Notes: generated from the sequence alone by a model not told the origin. A stretch of DNA of 64,000 nucleotides from Lobosporangium transversale (GCF_002105155.1 NW_019028981.1:784501-848500), one strand, 5' to 3'; positions 1 to 12,844 are shown, numbered from the stretch's first letter. Program-made: numbers and translations.

Positions 1-876
1 AAGAATCCTAGACTGTGACTTCATGGTAGGTGTGTGCAGATGGGCAACCTTAGACTCCCAAGCCTGTGCCAATCTGGACTGGAATGGACCATTAGCATCA
101 AACGCATATGATAGCACCAAGGCTGGGGTAGGGGTGCGCACAGATGCAAGGGTCGAGGTACTATCATTGATGGATCCAGGTACGATAGTGGAACGAATTT
201 CCTTGAAGAGATAGTCGATAGTATCCATGTTTTCAGTGACAGTAGTGAGCACCTCACCATCTTTGATAAAGCTCTGCATATCTTTATCCCAGAGGTGAAT
301 AGGTGAGACTAAGACCTGATCTTCGATCAGATTTTGCAGCTGAAGAACAGAAGTAAGTAGAGATTTCTTCATCGCATTATTTGAGCAACCATCGTTACAC
401 TCGGCGGTAGTCCAGGACGCAGAAACGGAAGGATCGGCAGTAATCAAAACCTGATTCAGTTGTAATTGTTGTGCATTTCTAGGGATTTTGTTGGAACGTT
501 TGTCAAAGGGCATGAAGCTGTCCATGCCAGGTTTAGCAATGACAGTAGCAGGCTGATAAACTACTACATTATTGATGTCAAAAAAGGTAGAATGGCGGAT
601 GGTATTGAAGAGAGTAAAGTATGCAAATGAGGCTAGGACTAAACAGAGAGATATGGATTCGATAGGATGCATAGTGGTAACTGAGGCCAATGTGTGCAGA
701 AAGCGACGCAGAGCTGAATTCTGATAGCGAGAATCCAATGCAATGGTATCAAGATCATCATGATGATGAGTGCGATGATGGCGATGGTGACTGTTCCTGC
801 GACCATGCGTGCTGTTATCGTGAGGATGATGATCCTTGGTGGCTCTTGCCTCAGGGGTATGGGTCTTTCCGGTCAT
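1..876 (-). CDS. Probable HMG-CoA reductase, N-terminal membrane part (runs off the window edge)
   Basis: An unbroken minus-strand frame runs from an ATG at 876 to the window edge (292 codons). It would encode the membrane-anchor end of the ER enzyme that makes mevalonate for ergosterol and isoprenoids. The first 50 or so residues are hydrophilic and very rich in histidine. Residues about 70-92 form a membrane segment beginning HPIES and ending with a TIRHSTFF-like stretch, which resembles the first membrane segment of fungal HMG-CoA reductases. A long lumenal-type region follows. The sterol-sensing and catalytic domains would lie beyond position 1, so the call rests on the N-terminus alone. 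The frame stays open upstream of 876, so the start is uncertain; a downstream ATG at 669-671 (before HPIES) is possible. Another sterol-sensing-domain protein is the main alternative. Confidence 0.6.
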   Translation of the reverse strand, partial: MTGKTHTPEARATKDHHPHDNSTHGRRNSHHRHHRTHHHDDLDTIALDSRYQNSALRRFLHTLASVTTMHPIESISLCLVLASFAYFTLFNTIRHSTFFDINNVVVYQPATVIAKPGMDSFMPFDKRSNKIPRNAQQLQLNQVLITADPSVSASWTTAECNDGCSNNAMKKSLLTSVLQLQNLIEDQVLVSPIHLWDKDMQSFIKDGEVLTTVTENMDTIDYLFKEIRSTIVPGSINDSTSTLASVRTPTPALVLSYAFDANGPFQSRLAQAWESKVAHLHTPTMKSQSRIL

Positions 877-2447
877 GATAGCTGATGAGAAACCAGAGAT
901 GACTGCAAGAGGGAGGTGTCGAGGTAGAGAGCCAAGGCGTGTCTGGCTATGTCTCTACAGTAAAGAAACAAGAACGGGATGATATCTAGACGATGCAACA
1001 AGTGGGAGCAAGGAGAGTGGTGGTGAAGATGAGAAAAGAAGGAAAAGAGGAATAGGAATGAGATGGAAGAAATGAACAACTTTCAAATGCTGTGAAGAGT
1101 TCGCATTTCAGTCCCGACCTATCCTATCCGAAGTAACTTACAAAAAATAAAAAAATAAATCAAAGTCCGTCTGATTCTGTTGGGCCATTTGGTCAATTAG
1201 AAGCGAAATAGGCTGAGATAGTAGATATAATTGACAAGGCTAGCACAGAAAATCAGGCCACACACCGTTCCTCCATACAACTGAACAGGCCACATTCTCC
1301 CTCTCCTTATCCATCGGGTCATAAATAAACATTGTGTTCATGCATGTGGATACACATTGCATATCATTTCATTCCAACAGAATACAGTTAAGTTAGTGCA
1401 ACAGTCTTTTCCTATCTATCTTTAAAACACACGTACGGCGGACACACTTTAAAAAGAAAGTATATCTATCCTAGTGTCGTGAACATCCCAGTCTTCAGCA
1501 TATAGTAGTCTGTCATCACGTATTACTGTCCTCACCTTCACATTCACATTATGAGATAATTTGACAGCCCCGCAAAGAATGCCTGTCTTCATGTCTATTC
1601 AGCATCGCTCTTTTTAGAGCTAATTCAATTAATATAAGGGTAGAATACGTTCGTAAGGACAGTTGTATTGTGCTTCAGTAGACTATCTGTCTATCATTCT
1701 TAAAACTTTTCTCTCCATCTCTGTTGGGTGAAGCTGCAGATTCCTTACATGCTGGCTCAATAAGCCAACGGAAGAAACACCCGGTTGGTATGATATGTCT
1801 AAACTGCATTCCTGTACATAGTCAAGAAGGAAAACAACAGTAGTAACAAAGATCTGTTGCTGTACATTTACATGTAGGGGTTGGGTGGATGCGAGCATTG
1901 TTTATCTTTGTCTTTGCATATTGTACAACTAAATTGGCAGCTGGGAATGCTAAAGTTTAAGCCAAGTGATGCACTTGAAGTATTTACCGCATGTTGGCTT
2001 GATGTGACCGAACAGCCGTTTCTTTCTGCCACTGACTTTGCGACACTTGTATCGCATAAAATAACCACCATTTGTCATCATAACTCCCTCCTATAGTCGC
2101 TTGCAAATACATTTACCCACGCATCCTACTAATAGTTACGAGCCAAAGACGCGTCTTCACCCTATCTTTATTTATTTATTTTTTTTGTTGGTTAATTACC
2201 TTGCTTGAGCTTGCTACTGTTTTATTATGCATGAAGATGCAGGAGAAATGATGAGAGATTTTCAAATAATATGGTATATATATTTGACCATGGATGTTGG
2301 ATTATAAACATATTAGTAGTAAAGCAGTGAAAAAGTTATATGAGAATAGTATAACTATGGATAAATAAGGTTTTCTTCAAGCCGGTAAATGTATTTGGAA
2401 TTATAATTCTACTTTCATTATGAAGGAAAGTATACATGATCTTTCTC
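877..2447. other. Intergenic region, no supported gene
   Basis: This lies upstream of the HMG-CoA reductase-like gene and downstream of the PQ-loop gene. Short frames here have no recognisable composition. It probably holds the promoter of the reductase-like gene, but no specific element can be defended. Confidence 0.5.
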
Positions 2448-3300
2448 CTATATTTGAGACTCCCTAATGGTGACAATTGTGGATTCTGGCTTCCTCGCCC
2501 TTTCAATTTCATTGTTGACTCTGCTATCCTTGATCTGTGGATTCATTTTGTTGTAGTAAACATAAAATCCAAAAATAATGAAATCGCAGATTAGGACTAC
2601 GACATAGTTGAGTGTAGCCAAGAGGTCGAACGTATCACGGAAGCAAAGACTGATAATCGAAAACATTGCGCCCATAGCATCCGCAGCGATGAATGCCATG
2701 CTAACACCTACTACGGACTTGCTTTTATAGATGTCAATGTACTGAGGTATAAATCCAATGGCTAGTAGAATGATAGGAATCAGTCCCGCTGCGATCGTCG
2801 TACCTAGAACCTCATGATCTTTACCTGCCTATTGCAAATGCAAACATGGTCATTATATACAAAATAAAGATCTTTTTCTGTGTTTCAATGCACAATGCGA
2901 TAGATACAGTGACTAACATCAGATATCTTACCCTTGTAGCATATATAGCAGCAATTTGAATGCTCGCCATAGCCACAAACATTAAAATGCCACCTATAAT
3001 AGTGTTCTTGATAGACCATTGGGTCCTCTTGCCATAGTAAAGGCATTGTAGGCAGCACAATGCTGACAACGAGCCAAATATTTGTGGCTGGACAATGATA
3101 GGGATTGACAGCCCTTCCACTACGCCATATGATCCAAATCCCAGGGCAGCCAACGTCCAAATGAAAAACATGGAACAGGATAGACCTTTCGTAGACTTGG
3201 TTTTGTAATTATCAATGGCCTGAGGTAACAACTGTAAGCTCCAAAAGATGATCCCCAGCATCCCAAAAATATTCTCGAGGATGTTCTTTGTGGTAGCCAT
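2448..3300 (-). CDS. PQ-loop repeat membrane protein (two exons)
   Basis: Two exons (3300-2932 and 2828-2448) join in phase across a GTAAGA...TAG intron and give a 249-residue protein. It has two PQ-loop motifs. The first is near residue 26 (LLPQAIDNYKTKSTKG). The second is near residue 140 (FIPQYIDIYKSKSVVG) and lies just after the intron. Hydrophobic segments between them fit the seven-helix PQ-loop/SWEET-like fold. Characterised relatives include cystinosin and the vacuolar basic amino acid transporters Ypq1-3, so transport at an organelle membrane is likely, but the substrate cannot be read from sequence. The start at 3300 is the first ATG and is followed at once by a membrane segment. 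Confidence 0.85.
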
Positions 3301-4121
3301 GTGCCAGATGTTTGGCCGATTCGTAGATGGGGAGATAGTAGCAGAAATATGAATACAGATGGTGGGGTGATCGGTATGATCTTGTTTAATTGTTGGTCTC
3401 AGAAAAGACGACAGCTGAAAGGCCCTTTGCGATGCGATCTATTCAAGGAGTGTAAGAGGGCTTGGAACAAAAAGTAGGGGCGAGAGAAAAGGGAAGGAAG
3501 AGCAGCGGAAGATTAATAGAGAATGAACATAAAAAAGACCGAACAAAGCTCCAGATAGACATGAGTCGTTAATAAAAATTTTACCATGTTTATCATTGAG
3601 TGGCCCCGAAAGACACATAGAAAGATGAACTGGAAGGCAGCTGGGTTTCGTTTAGAGATCACTGTGATCGGGATGCTGAGTAGGCAGATCTTAATTCAGG
3701 GCAATGTAATCCATGACTGGAAAAACAATTTGTCATTGGAGGCATTGGATGGCTGGTTTGACAATAGAGGAATGGCATCGGTTGAAAAGTTGCCCAACAT
3801 AGTTTACTCTGAATTGATAAATGAGTTTTTCTTTTTATTCGACTGTTTTAGTGTATAATGAGACTGGAAGAGCAAGATTCTCGTAAAAAAAAAAAAAAAA
3901 CCAAAAGCAAAAACAAACAAGACAAGCAACAAAAACAAAAGCAAAAAAACTAACAAAAACAGCTACGATAAAATTACAGGAAGATGGATGATATATAAGT
4001 TACAAAAAAAAAAAAAAAAAAAAAAGGAAAGAATGCAAGAAATGGAATATGACGCATGAAGAGCTTGGGGTTTCATAGCCCTGGGAATACACAATAGAAA
4101 CATAGAAACAGGATCAATAAA
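3301..4121. other. Intergenic region with A-rich runs
   Basis: Two long A runs (about 3884-3900 and 4004-4025) lie here. A 90-codon plus-strand frame at 3586-3858 resembles no family I know and is not called. The region separates the PQ-loop promoter from the 3' end of the Sel1 gene. Confidence 0.5.
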
Positions 4122-6363
4122 TTATGCTGCAGGGGCACAGTGTCCAATAGCACCAAGGAATAGCCCGTTATAGTTGCTTTCCAGGCCATTCTGGAGACAT
4201 GCGCGTGCTAACAAACGCTGAAGTCGCTCATGTGAAGTCCTGCATCCGTTTGCTGCAGCACGCTCGAACCACATAGATGCCTCCTCAAGATCGACATCGC
4301 ATCCCAAGCCCTTTTCCTATTTTGCCAAACATTTTTTCAAAAAAAAAAAAAAAAAAAATCAGTCAAAGATCTATAATAATGAGGATTCGCACCCTTGGAC
4401 GATCAAGAATACTACATAAAACCAAGGTCTATCAACTCACCAAAGCATTGGCGAGATGGTATTGTCCTGCCAAATGGCCCTGCTCAGCAGCAAGTCTGAA
4501 ATAACGGACAGCAAGTTTAACATCCTGTGCAATTCCTTGACCGAGCTGTAGGCATACGCCTAGCTTGTCTTGAGCACGAGCGTGGTTTTGAGCGGCCGCC
4601 AAAGAATAATACTTGACTGCCATTTCATAGTTCTGGTCCACACCGATCTCGTTGGCATAACAAAAGCCAAGGTTGCACTGAGCCCAAGGATTGTTTTGTG
4701 CTGCTGATTTTTCATACCAAAACACAGCCTTTTTGCGATCCTTTTCAACACCGAGACCTTCTTCATAGCAGAATCCAAGAGAGTTTTGAGCAAGCGCGTT
4801 TCCTTGAATGGCAGAACGATAGAACCACTTGACAGCCTCCTTAGGCTCCTTGGGCACACCGACCCCATTACGGAAGCAATAACCGAGAGAGAGTTGAGCA
4901 GGCGCATGGTTCTCCTCAGCGGAGAGATAGTACCAGTATACGGCTTCATCAAGGTTTTGCTGAACACCAATTCCGTTCTGATAGCAATATCCAAGTGAAT
5001 GGAACGCAAAGATGTTACCGCGTTCTGCAGACTTCATGTACCACTTGACGGCCTCGACAGGGTCCTTAGGAACACCGATGCCGTTCTGGTAACAGAATCC
5101 GAGATTGTGTTGAGCACGTGCATGTCCCTGTAAAGCAGCCTTACGATACCAGTATGCGCCCTTGGCATCATCCTTAGGCACACCGATACCGTTCTGATTG
5201 CAGTATCCGAGATTGCACTCTGCCCAGGGGTAACCCTGCTCTGCTGATTTTGTATACCATTCTGCTGCGAGCTCCAGGTTTTGTTCGATCCCGACGCCAT
5301 CCTCATAGCAATATCCGAGTGAGTTTTGAGCAAAAGCATTGCCGAGCTCGGCGGAACGACGATACCACTTGACGGCCTCATAAGGGTCACGGTCGACCCC
5401 GAGACCATCTTCATAACAGTATCCGATGTTATACAAGGCTACGGACTCGCCCTGTTCAGCAGCAATGCGATACCAGTACATGGCCTTATGACGGTCGCGC
5501 TCCACACCAAAGCCCTCGCCATAGCAATAGCCAAGGATACCTTGGCCACGTGCATTACCTTGTTCAGCAGACTTTTGGTACCAGCAAAAAGCTTCAGTTG
5601 CATTTTTCTCGACTCCGACACCATCATGGAAGCAGACACCGAGAGCATACTGACAGCAGTCGTGGTTATCGACAGAGGCAGCTTCCATGAGCCAGGTCAA
5701 GGCGGAGGGGCCTTGTTGGTTGATCTTTTGCTGCCAGTACTCGGACTCGATACGATCGATCTTGACAGATGGACGGCCATACTTGCGCAAGAAAGCAAGG
5801 CGAGACATGGCAAGACCATTGCCTCGTTCCGCAGCGAGGATGTAAAGGCGTTCAGACTCTACGAAATCCGCTTGGATTCCTAGGCCGAATTCGTAACAAA
5901 AAGCGAGAGCGCCCTGCGCCTCCAAATGACCGAGTTGCACAGCCATACGGTAATATTCGACAGCCGCAGCTTCGTCCTTTGTGTGGCCGTGACGGCCAAA
6001 GAGCAACTGCTGAGCAAGCTCAAAAAGGCGTTGAGCCCGGGCAGCATCCTGAGGATCCTGAATAACTGCAGAAGCAACCGAAGTATCTGCCAAAGGTGCA
6101 TTTGCTTTTGAGAATGAATCGCAGGAAGAAGTGGTTGAGAAGGGACATAGAGAGGAAGAGGACGAAGAGCAAATAGGTGCACCACTAGCAGAGGAGACAG
6201 TGGAGACAGGGAGCCTGTATTTCTTGTTGAGCTTTGAGAAGACGCTACGTCCGCGATGGATAATATGAGAGGCTGACATGGTGGGACCGGCCATTAAATG
6301 TGATAGAGTGGCGGTTAGAGAGTGAAGAAAAAAGAAAATGCAACGGATAGGAGAAAAGAGCAA
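4122..6363 (-). CDS. Sel1-like repeat protein (two exons)
   Basis: Exon 1 (6363-4441) and exon 2 (4316-4122) join in phase through a GTGAGT...TAG intron, giving about 705 residues. From roughly residue 90 to the end the protein is a chain of about thirteen Sel1-type repeats of about 36 residues. Each repeat contains an A..LGYCYE.G.GV-type turn followed by A..WY..SAEQG. The last repeat is completed by exon 2. Such solenoids act as protein-protein scaffolds. Known fungal relatives include Chs4/Skt5 and Hrd3, but nothing here points to either. The first 80 residues are Ser-rich and non-repetitive. The ATG at 6363 is the longest start; an in-frame ATG about 22 codons later (MAGPTM) is equally possible. 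Confidence 0.85.
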
Positions 6364-6920
6364 GATGTGATTTGAGAGGAAGGATATAAAGACAGGGTTA
6401 ATGAACTAGAAAGAGAAAGACAAGGCGGGGAGAAAGAGAGGAGTGACAAGGGGGAGGTCAGGAAAAGTGAGCTTGTGACAGGATCAATGATGTAAGCAAA
6501 AAGAGAGTCAGCGATGAGGAGAAATGAAGAGGAAGGAAGGAAGGAAGGAAGGAAGGAAGGAAGGAAGGAGAGAAGGAAGGAAGGAAGGAAGGAAAGGATG
6601 AATGGATGAAAGGAAAGGACAAAGGGGAAAGGAAAGCGAAGAGAAAAAAGAAAAAGAGATAAAGGGTAGAAGAAGAGGTTTTTTTGTTATTTTATTCATC
6701 CACTTGTTCTTGAAAAAGAAAAAAGAAAAAAAAGGGCGAATCATGTTGTTGGGTCTTTTGTGTACTTGTGCAGTAAAGAAAAAAAAAAAAAAAAAAAAAA
6801 CTTGTCATGAGACGACAGAATCCAATGATGGATGGTTGGTCATGAAGATAGCCAATAGTAAGATGATTTATTGTACAGACAACATATTTCAGTGACAATA
6901 ATATTATATTTAGACAATAG

Positions 6921-6951
<31 letters not shown>

Positions 6952-8879
6952 GTGCAGCAAGGTGGAGCAAAGATGAATGCTGACTCGCTGCTCAACCTCT
7001 CGATCCAAATTGGTCGCATTGGGCACCAATGGCAACTCTTCGGAGACATTAAAATATAAACATCGAGTAGAGTTATCATTCCTTTTTCTTTTTTTCCTTT
7101 TTTGAAGCACATGTTACAGGAGAACAGTGGGGTGGTATTTAGTGCGATATGTCTGGAGTCTAGTGTTGGCACAGATGTGACTGAGAGTTACTAATCGATT
7201 TGGATTAGAACAGGAGTGCACAGTCAAATATTCAAATGAATATTGTGTACATGTACGAAGGAGCGAGTTAGGGGTGTTTGGTAGTGTACATGGAATTAGA
7301 GCCAACGGGAGGCGAAGGATGCCATCGCTGCAGTCTTTTTTAGTACATTATCCACCAGCCAATGCCATTAGCTCAGCCTAATAAATAGTACCTGACTGCT
7401 AGCTTCTAGGCATGATAGTAGCTCAGTTTGAGGATGAGCCCATCGGCACTACTGCACAAATGATTCACCAACCTTACTTCGAAAATGTTTCTTCGGGCAT
7501 TTGTATATTTTTGTACAAATAAAATAAGCACCCCGCCACCCATCCTGAACATAACAAAAGAAAAGTGAGTATATATATATCTGTTTCTTAGGATCTTTCG
7601 TCCTTCTTAATCTCCTTCTACACGCACAATCACTAACAAAATATTATACACCATTTACCATTTCTCTTAATAGCTTATAAAATATATAAATTCATTCAAA
7701 GAGTATGAACATGCTTCTCCTCAATAGTCAAAAATGAATACAGATGGTTACGATTATGGTTATAGCAATAGTCTATAGCACAAGTAATATAAATACGCTG
7801 ATTGGTACCAATAGAAACACAAAAAAATTATTCTGAATGTTCTCAACTTTCTTTAACCCACAAAAAAAAAAGTCAATTGCAAACGAGGTAGAAAACAAGT
7901 AGGTTCACTTGCTAACCATTCGCAATTTTGTTGACACAAAGGAGAGAAATCAATTATGCAATTATCATCACAACACCAAGGAAGAAAAAACTCTGCGCAT
8001 GTGCCATGTCTCTTGTTTGTTCATCTGCGAGATAGTAGGGCTTGTGCTTGTTGCCTGTTTTGGGCGGGTTCAAATCAATTAAAAAGTTCTTTACAAATTC
8101 GTAATGGACTTTAGTCTAACCAGAAAGGGAATTAGCCAGGTCCCAGCGGTGTTGTAAATCACAGTGCTCAGGGACAATTAGGAATCTTTTATTAGCATTT
8201 TTTTTTTTCTTCTACGGGCTCCATGGCGATGTTTGTTGTTATCATCTCGTCTATAATCTTCCTGAACTGCTTTTCCTATTACTTGATCTGATTCTATGAT
8301 GCTTTTTTTTCTTCGCTGTTGATCATGAAATAGTGATTTTATATGTGTGCGTATTAGGGTTAGGACACACCTGGACTAAGATAGTATCACAAAATGAACT
8401 AAAGCATTACTATCCTTTGCCTTTTCGTTTCAAATGAAGACTTTAAAAGTATGAGGGGCTATCCTAAAAGGTAGACTAACCGTATTTTGTCACCACATTG
8501 ATTCATGTTCACCATCTGTGAAATGTTTATAGATCAGCCGAACTGCTTTACAGTTCGCTTTTCTACGACCCACAATTGGGATACCAGCCATCAGCCCAAT
8601 CAATCCAATCAATCCAATCAATCCAAAACATGCGGGCGCACAGACCTTCATAGGCATGAATGTCCCTAAATTTATTTGAATGGCACAAATTGTGTATAGA
8701 TCACTAGAGAAAGATTTATCTTTTACGTTTGTGCGGCCAAGAGCTTTTTGATATACGCCTTTTGATCGTGAGGATCTTGCCAGAAAAGTTCTCCATGCTA
8801 TGGAGCTTTGGATAAAAATATCGCTCGTGGCCAATCTTTATGTAGCAGCAAGGGGTCAGATCTGAGATAAGGTAAAAGA
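6364..8879. other. Long intergenic region, low complexity
   Basis: No frame here has a recognisable family. The stretch holds purine-rich DNA, several A/T homopolymers (about 6778-6800, 6920-6948, 7861-7871) and a (CAATC) short tandem repeat near 8597-8625. That repeat creates a spurious ILIGLIGL-type frame on the minus strand. Confidence 0.5.
6531..6595. repeat. (GGAA)n microsatellite
   Basis: An almost uninterrupted tandem array of GGAA units, with one GAGA interruption in the middle, lies upstream of the Sel1-repeat gene. Confidence 0.95.
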
Positions 8880-10200
8880 TTGAGTTCTCTGTTTAGCAGC
8901 GCCATAGATTAGTCAAACGACTAATCCAGCGACGGTGGCAGATCATCTTTCTCCAAGGCAGCTGCCTCATTGCCAAGATCGAAGGGTTCTTGATGCCAAC
9001 GTTCATGATGATGAAGCAAGCCCTCACTAGGATATTTAAATGAAACTAAAATGGATATTTTTGTTCACCACCGTTTAAATTCAACTTTGTTTTAAATAGG
9101 ACATTGATTCAGGCTTCCATCTGTCATTGTCGCCACGGCTTGGTTCAGTCCTGAAATATGGTAACCGCAGTGTTCAACTAAGGTATGGAGGCGACGGCTG
9201 ACAGGCTCCAAGATGCTGATACTTGCATCTTGCTTTTCTAAGTCAGCAAGGAAAGCCTACAAATCACTCAATATTTGCACGTTATCCTTGTTGTCCTTGA
9301 TACCTTTCTCAACCAACTCGTCAATGGCAGTCTTGAATCATTGAAGAGAAGAAAGAATACATATATAACTGTCTTGGTACCACTCGGGCATTCTCCAAAA
9401 AGTGCTCTCAGAGAGTCTTTAAGGTCACAGACAAGTACCTGCGTTCACGGAAAAGGAAATGAACAGCTACATCTTATTCAAACGTTGCGTCGCTATGGAA
9501 TTTCGATCGCAACTGTCTCACAACCAAGGTATTCCTGAGAATGGATTAAAGTGGGCGTTGGTAGAGCCCACAATGATGCGACTGTCCGTTAGAATGACAG
9601 CAGAAGTGACAAGAGTATTCCACTTAGCTGTCCCATTGAGGATGCATTGGCAGCGATTGTGGACTGTTGCCTTTACAATGTAGTTATTCCAGTCTAGATA
9701 TGCAAGGTCTTTATTTTAGGGTCTCAAGAATTCCTGCAGCCATACACCTCTACCTTCAACACGAACGGGACATTCGGTCCAGAGAAGACGAGGGATCCTG
9801 CGAGTAATCGGGTAATCTCGCTTCCATGATCTGCGAAAGTAGACTCACAAGTGTCCTAATCCAGGAATTTATACTCGCCTTGATCAACGTCTGTACTCGT
9901 GGTGGGCAAGAGCGATTTTAGGAGCCGCGTCTCTATTGTTGCAAGACGCACTCAACATCCTTTGACTCTTTGCAGTGACCGGGACGGAAACTATGTCCTC
10001 ATCAACAAGCGGCTTTTCTGGGACTGTAAGGAGATGGACTGAATCCTAGAAGGCAGTTTTACAACCATGGACTCGCACAGGTCCAGGACGGCGTCGTGTA
10101 AACGTTGCCTTTGATTCCAATTAGGATGGCACAATACTGGATCAACTGATCTTCGCCGCACCTGTTATTCGAAGTTATACAATCAAACGAGCCGGAGTAG
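8880..10200 (-). pseudogene. Decayed protein-coding relic, family unknown
   Basis: Read on the minus strand, this stretch gives blocks of protein-like sequence in shifting frames broken by stops. One block lies around 9710-9540 (RCQCILNGTAKWNTLVTSAV and onward). One lies around 9960-9740 (SGPNVPFVLKVEVYG). One lies around 9300-9100, with an acidic helix-like segment ending near SRRLHTLVEHCGYHISGLNQ. The order is colinear and composition within blocks is normal, so this looks like one dead gene with several frameshifts and nonsense codons. I do not recognise the family. No plus-strand frame here is convincing. Confidence 0.45.
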
Positions 10201-11020
10201 TGGCAACAAACTATTAGTAAAGGACACAGTCATAGCCCAAGCAAAAAAAAAAAAAAAAAAAAAAAGAAAGAAAATATAACGCGACAGATACCCATACAGT
10301 TACATTTTAGAATCAAGTCTTCAATGATTTTGAATAAAGGAGTGAGGAAGAAAAAAAAAAAAAAATAAAGAAGAATGCTAGGAGCACTACTAGCGTTGAA
10401 GGGTAGAAGAGATTATTAAACTACTGTATTGGTAACAGGAAGAACTGGGTTCACGCACTGCACTCAAGAAGTGTTTGTTCGTATTTTCCGTCAGGGAGAG
10501 AGCAAAGCAAATTGGCGTTATAAGTTCATGTTGATCAATCTACCAGTTTGTAATTTTCTTAGACAGAGCGCGTATCTTTCTTAGTGGCCGGTAGCAGACA
10601 TCGACTGAAAACGTAGGAGGAAGCAAAGATTGTACACAAATATTATATATTTTTGCTCTTTGGTGGTGAACACAAGTAAGAAGTGACCATTAGTATTATT
10701 CTTATCCCAATGAACAACCTGCACACGTGGCTCTGAACCCAAACGTCTTTCTACCGAAGACGCTCGCGTTCGCCGTCGGCAATGTTCCTCAGTCGAAAAA
10801 CAGACATTTAAACCCTTGCGTATGAGGACTACCAGAAATATAGTATGCTAATAATGATCTTTATGGAGCATAGTGGATGCATCCTGTCGGCCACTATCTT
10901 CGGTTGGAGTTAATAAAGCTTTTGGTGGCGTTTTCCTTTTTCAATCGCCTCTCGACTGGTTTATTCCTTTTGATTACATTCTTTTACTTCTGCTGAAGCG
11001 ATACTCTGTCTTGTGCCACT
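10201..11020. other. Intergenic region upstream of Hop2
   Basis: Contains two A-runs (about 10243-10265 and 10350-10365) and no convincing gene. The last 100 bases are pyrimidine-rich and probably include the Hop2 promoter. Confidence 0.45.
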
Positions 11021-12321
11021 ATGCCAAAGGAAAAATCATCAATTAGCAAGACAGGTGGAGACAAGGTTTGTTCATTTGGATTGTCAAGTGCATGGGTTGC
11101 TTTGGCATGGTACTGATCAATTTGTTCTCATTCCAGTCTGAGAAAGTCGTGCTAGACTACCTTACCAAGCAGAACAGGCCGTATGGTGTCAGTAAGTGTG
11201 GGATCCGGCATTATTTTGTTCATGATCAAGTACATGAACCTTGAGCCTAATGAAGTTTTGACCATGGCTAGTGGACATCATTACCAACTTGCATGGTGCG
11301 ATAACAAAAGCCGAGTGCCAACGTGCCTTGAATACTCTCGTTGACAAGGAACTGGTGACAACTAAGCTGTATGGGAAGCAGGCGATTTATGTCGTACGGC
11401 AGGTACATACATTTACTGGTTTATTTTGTGCGCATGTAGTAGACTATAGTCCTTTGGAGAGTCTCTGCTGACTATTTTTCAACATTATCAAATTTATCAA
11501 GGACTTGATCGATATCACACCACCTGAAGAGATTGTTGTCATTGAGCAAGAAACTGCAAAGCTCCAAAATCAAATTGCACAGGCAAAAGCCAAAAACAAA
11601 GAGCTTACGTCTGGTATACAGAAGACATGATCTAGAAAATGCCATTGAGCTGGTGTTGCGCGGAAGAGCAATGTTTTCATCGTTATTAATCCCTTCTTAT
11701 ATAGAACTACATGCGCTTAATTGTTCGCTGACAACCGAACAGATCATTGGCAAGCTAGATCAAATTGCAAACAAGGTTCGATGTGCTTAATCACTCCCTT
11801 GTGTCGAGACATACCCGAGCAACTGCTCAAAACTAACGGGTCTTTTCCGATATAATCTTGATAGAATAAACAATTGGCGCAACACCTGTCAATGTTGCGT
11901 ACTGGAGCACAGCTCATTAGCACTGAAGAAAAACAACGAGTTGCGAAAGAGTTGGAGCGTCATCGTAGACTATGGTCCGAGAGGCGACGCCTTGTAAGTT
12001 TTTTCTGTAATATTTGAAGAGGTCTTCCTGCCTGTGTTGTCTTTGTCTTCCACACTAAAGCCATTCCGATATCGCTCATTAGTTTAAAGACATGTTTGCG
12101 AACGTGACAGAGAGCCTTCCTGGCAAACCCAAAGAACTACTGGTGAGATTCACGTCGGGCTTTTTTTCTTTTTTAGGGAGGGAGACGTCGAGCTTTCATA
12201 AAAAGAGAAGTTTGTAACATATAAAGCAATTCCACTTATTTGAGGTTAGGAGGAGCTCGATATCGACACACAAGACCCTTTCGACATCAATGCTAATCCG
12301 AGGGATCTTGTAAAAGTTTAG
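11021..12321 (+). CDS. HOP2: Homologous-pairing protein 2 (Hop2/TBPIP family), eight exons
   Basis: Eight exons (11021-11065, 11137-11191, 11272-11402, 11502-11613, 11705-11775, 11865-11993, 12083-12142, 12250-12321) join to exactly 225 codons, close to the 217 residues of human Hop2. Residues about 15-70 form the winged-helix domain (VVLDYLTKQNRPYG, ALNTLVDKELVTTKLYGKQ). A leucine-heptad coiled coil follows. The C-terminal part carries the ERHRRLWSERRRLFKDMF block typical of TBPIP proteins. Hop2 works with Mnd1 to help Rad51/Dmc1 carry out strand invasion in meiosis, so the organism probably keeps a meiotic programme. All introns are GT-AG and short. No damage is seen. Confidence 0.93.
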
Positions 12322-12331
12322 CTTGTAGTTT

Positions 12332-12364
<33 letters not shown>

Positions 12365-12844
12365 CAAATATGGCCCGTTCCATTTGGTCGCGATCCCTTA
12401 TATTTTTTGAATACTATTAAATGTATTAGTCAATTGACTCGCTTGTTATTGCATTGGGAATTCCCTTAAATGTAGAACCATTAAGGGGAATAATAAAAGC
12501 GATTCTAATATGTCTTTTTTTTTCGTCTTCACGCGTTCGTCAAAAAAAAATAATACATTTCGGTTGTTCTTGCTCAACTCTCAGATACAAATCATTAACG
12601 ATATTCATCCTACGAACTGACAATTGCACGCCGAATGTTGAATGAATCTGAATGTGAATTAACGTGTATTATTTCTGCATTCAGGTAGATCATCTCGAAA
12701 AAACATTATGGTATGAAGGCTATGTTCTTTTTTTCAATAATAAATATTAACACATTTATTGATCATCTCTTGGTTCACCTCGTCCTTGCTTCCTGTGTAG
12801 AGCTTGGAGCTTAATATGAATAACTTGTTGGATGATGTAGACAA
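12322..12844. other. Intergenic region with a long T run
   Basis: A T run of about 30 bases (near 12331-12362) follows the Hop2 stop. The rest is AT-rich and no gene is seen. Any terminal repeat of the following MULE-type element should lie here, but none is obvious by eye. Confidence 0.4.

Noticed and set aside
5326-5883. Long plus-strand ORF opposite the Sel1-repeat gene
   Set aside because: It is a shadow of the repeated coding sequence on the other strand.
8060-8100. Possible tRNA B-box (GGGTTCAAATC)
   Set aside because: No A-box or cloverleaf could be found around it. No tRNA or rRNA gene was supported anywhere in the window.
8490-8834. 114-codon minus-strand ORF
   Set aside because: Its repetitive GLIGLIGL part is produced by a short tandem DNA repeat, and no family or intron structure supports it.
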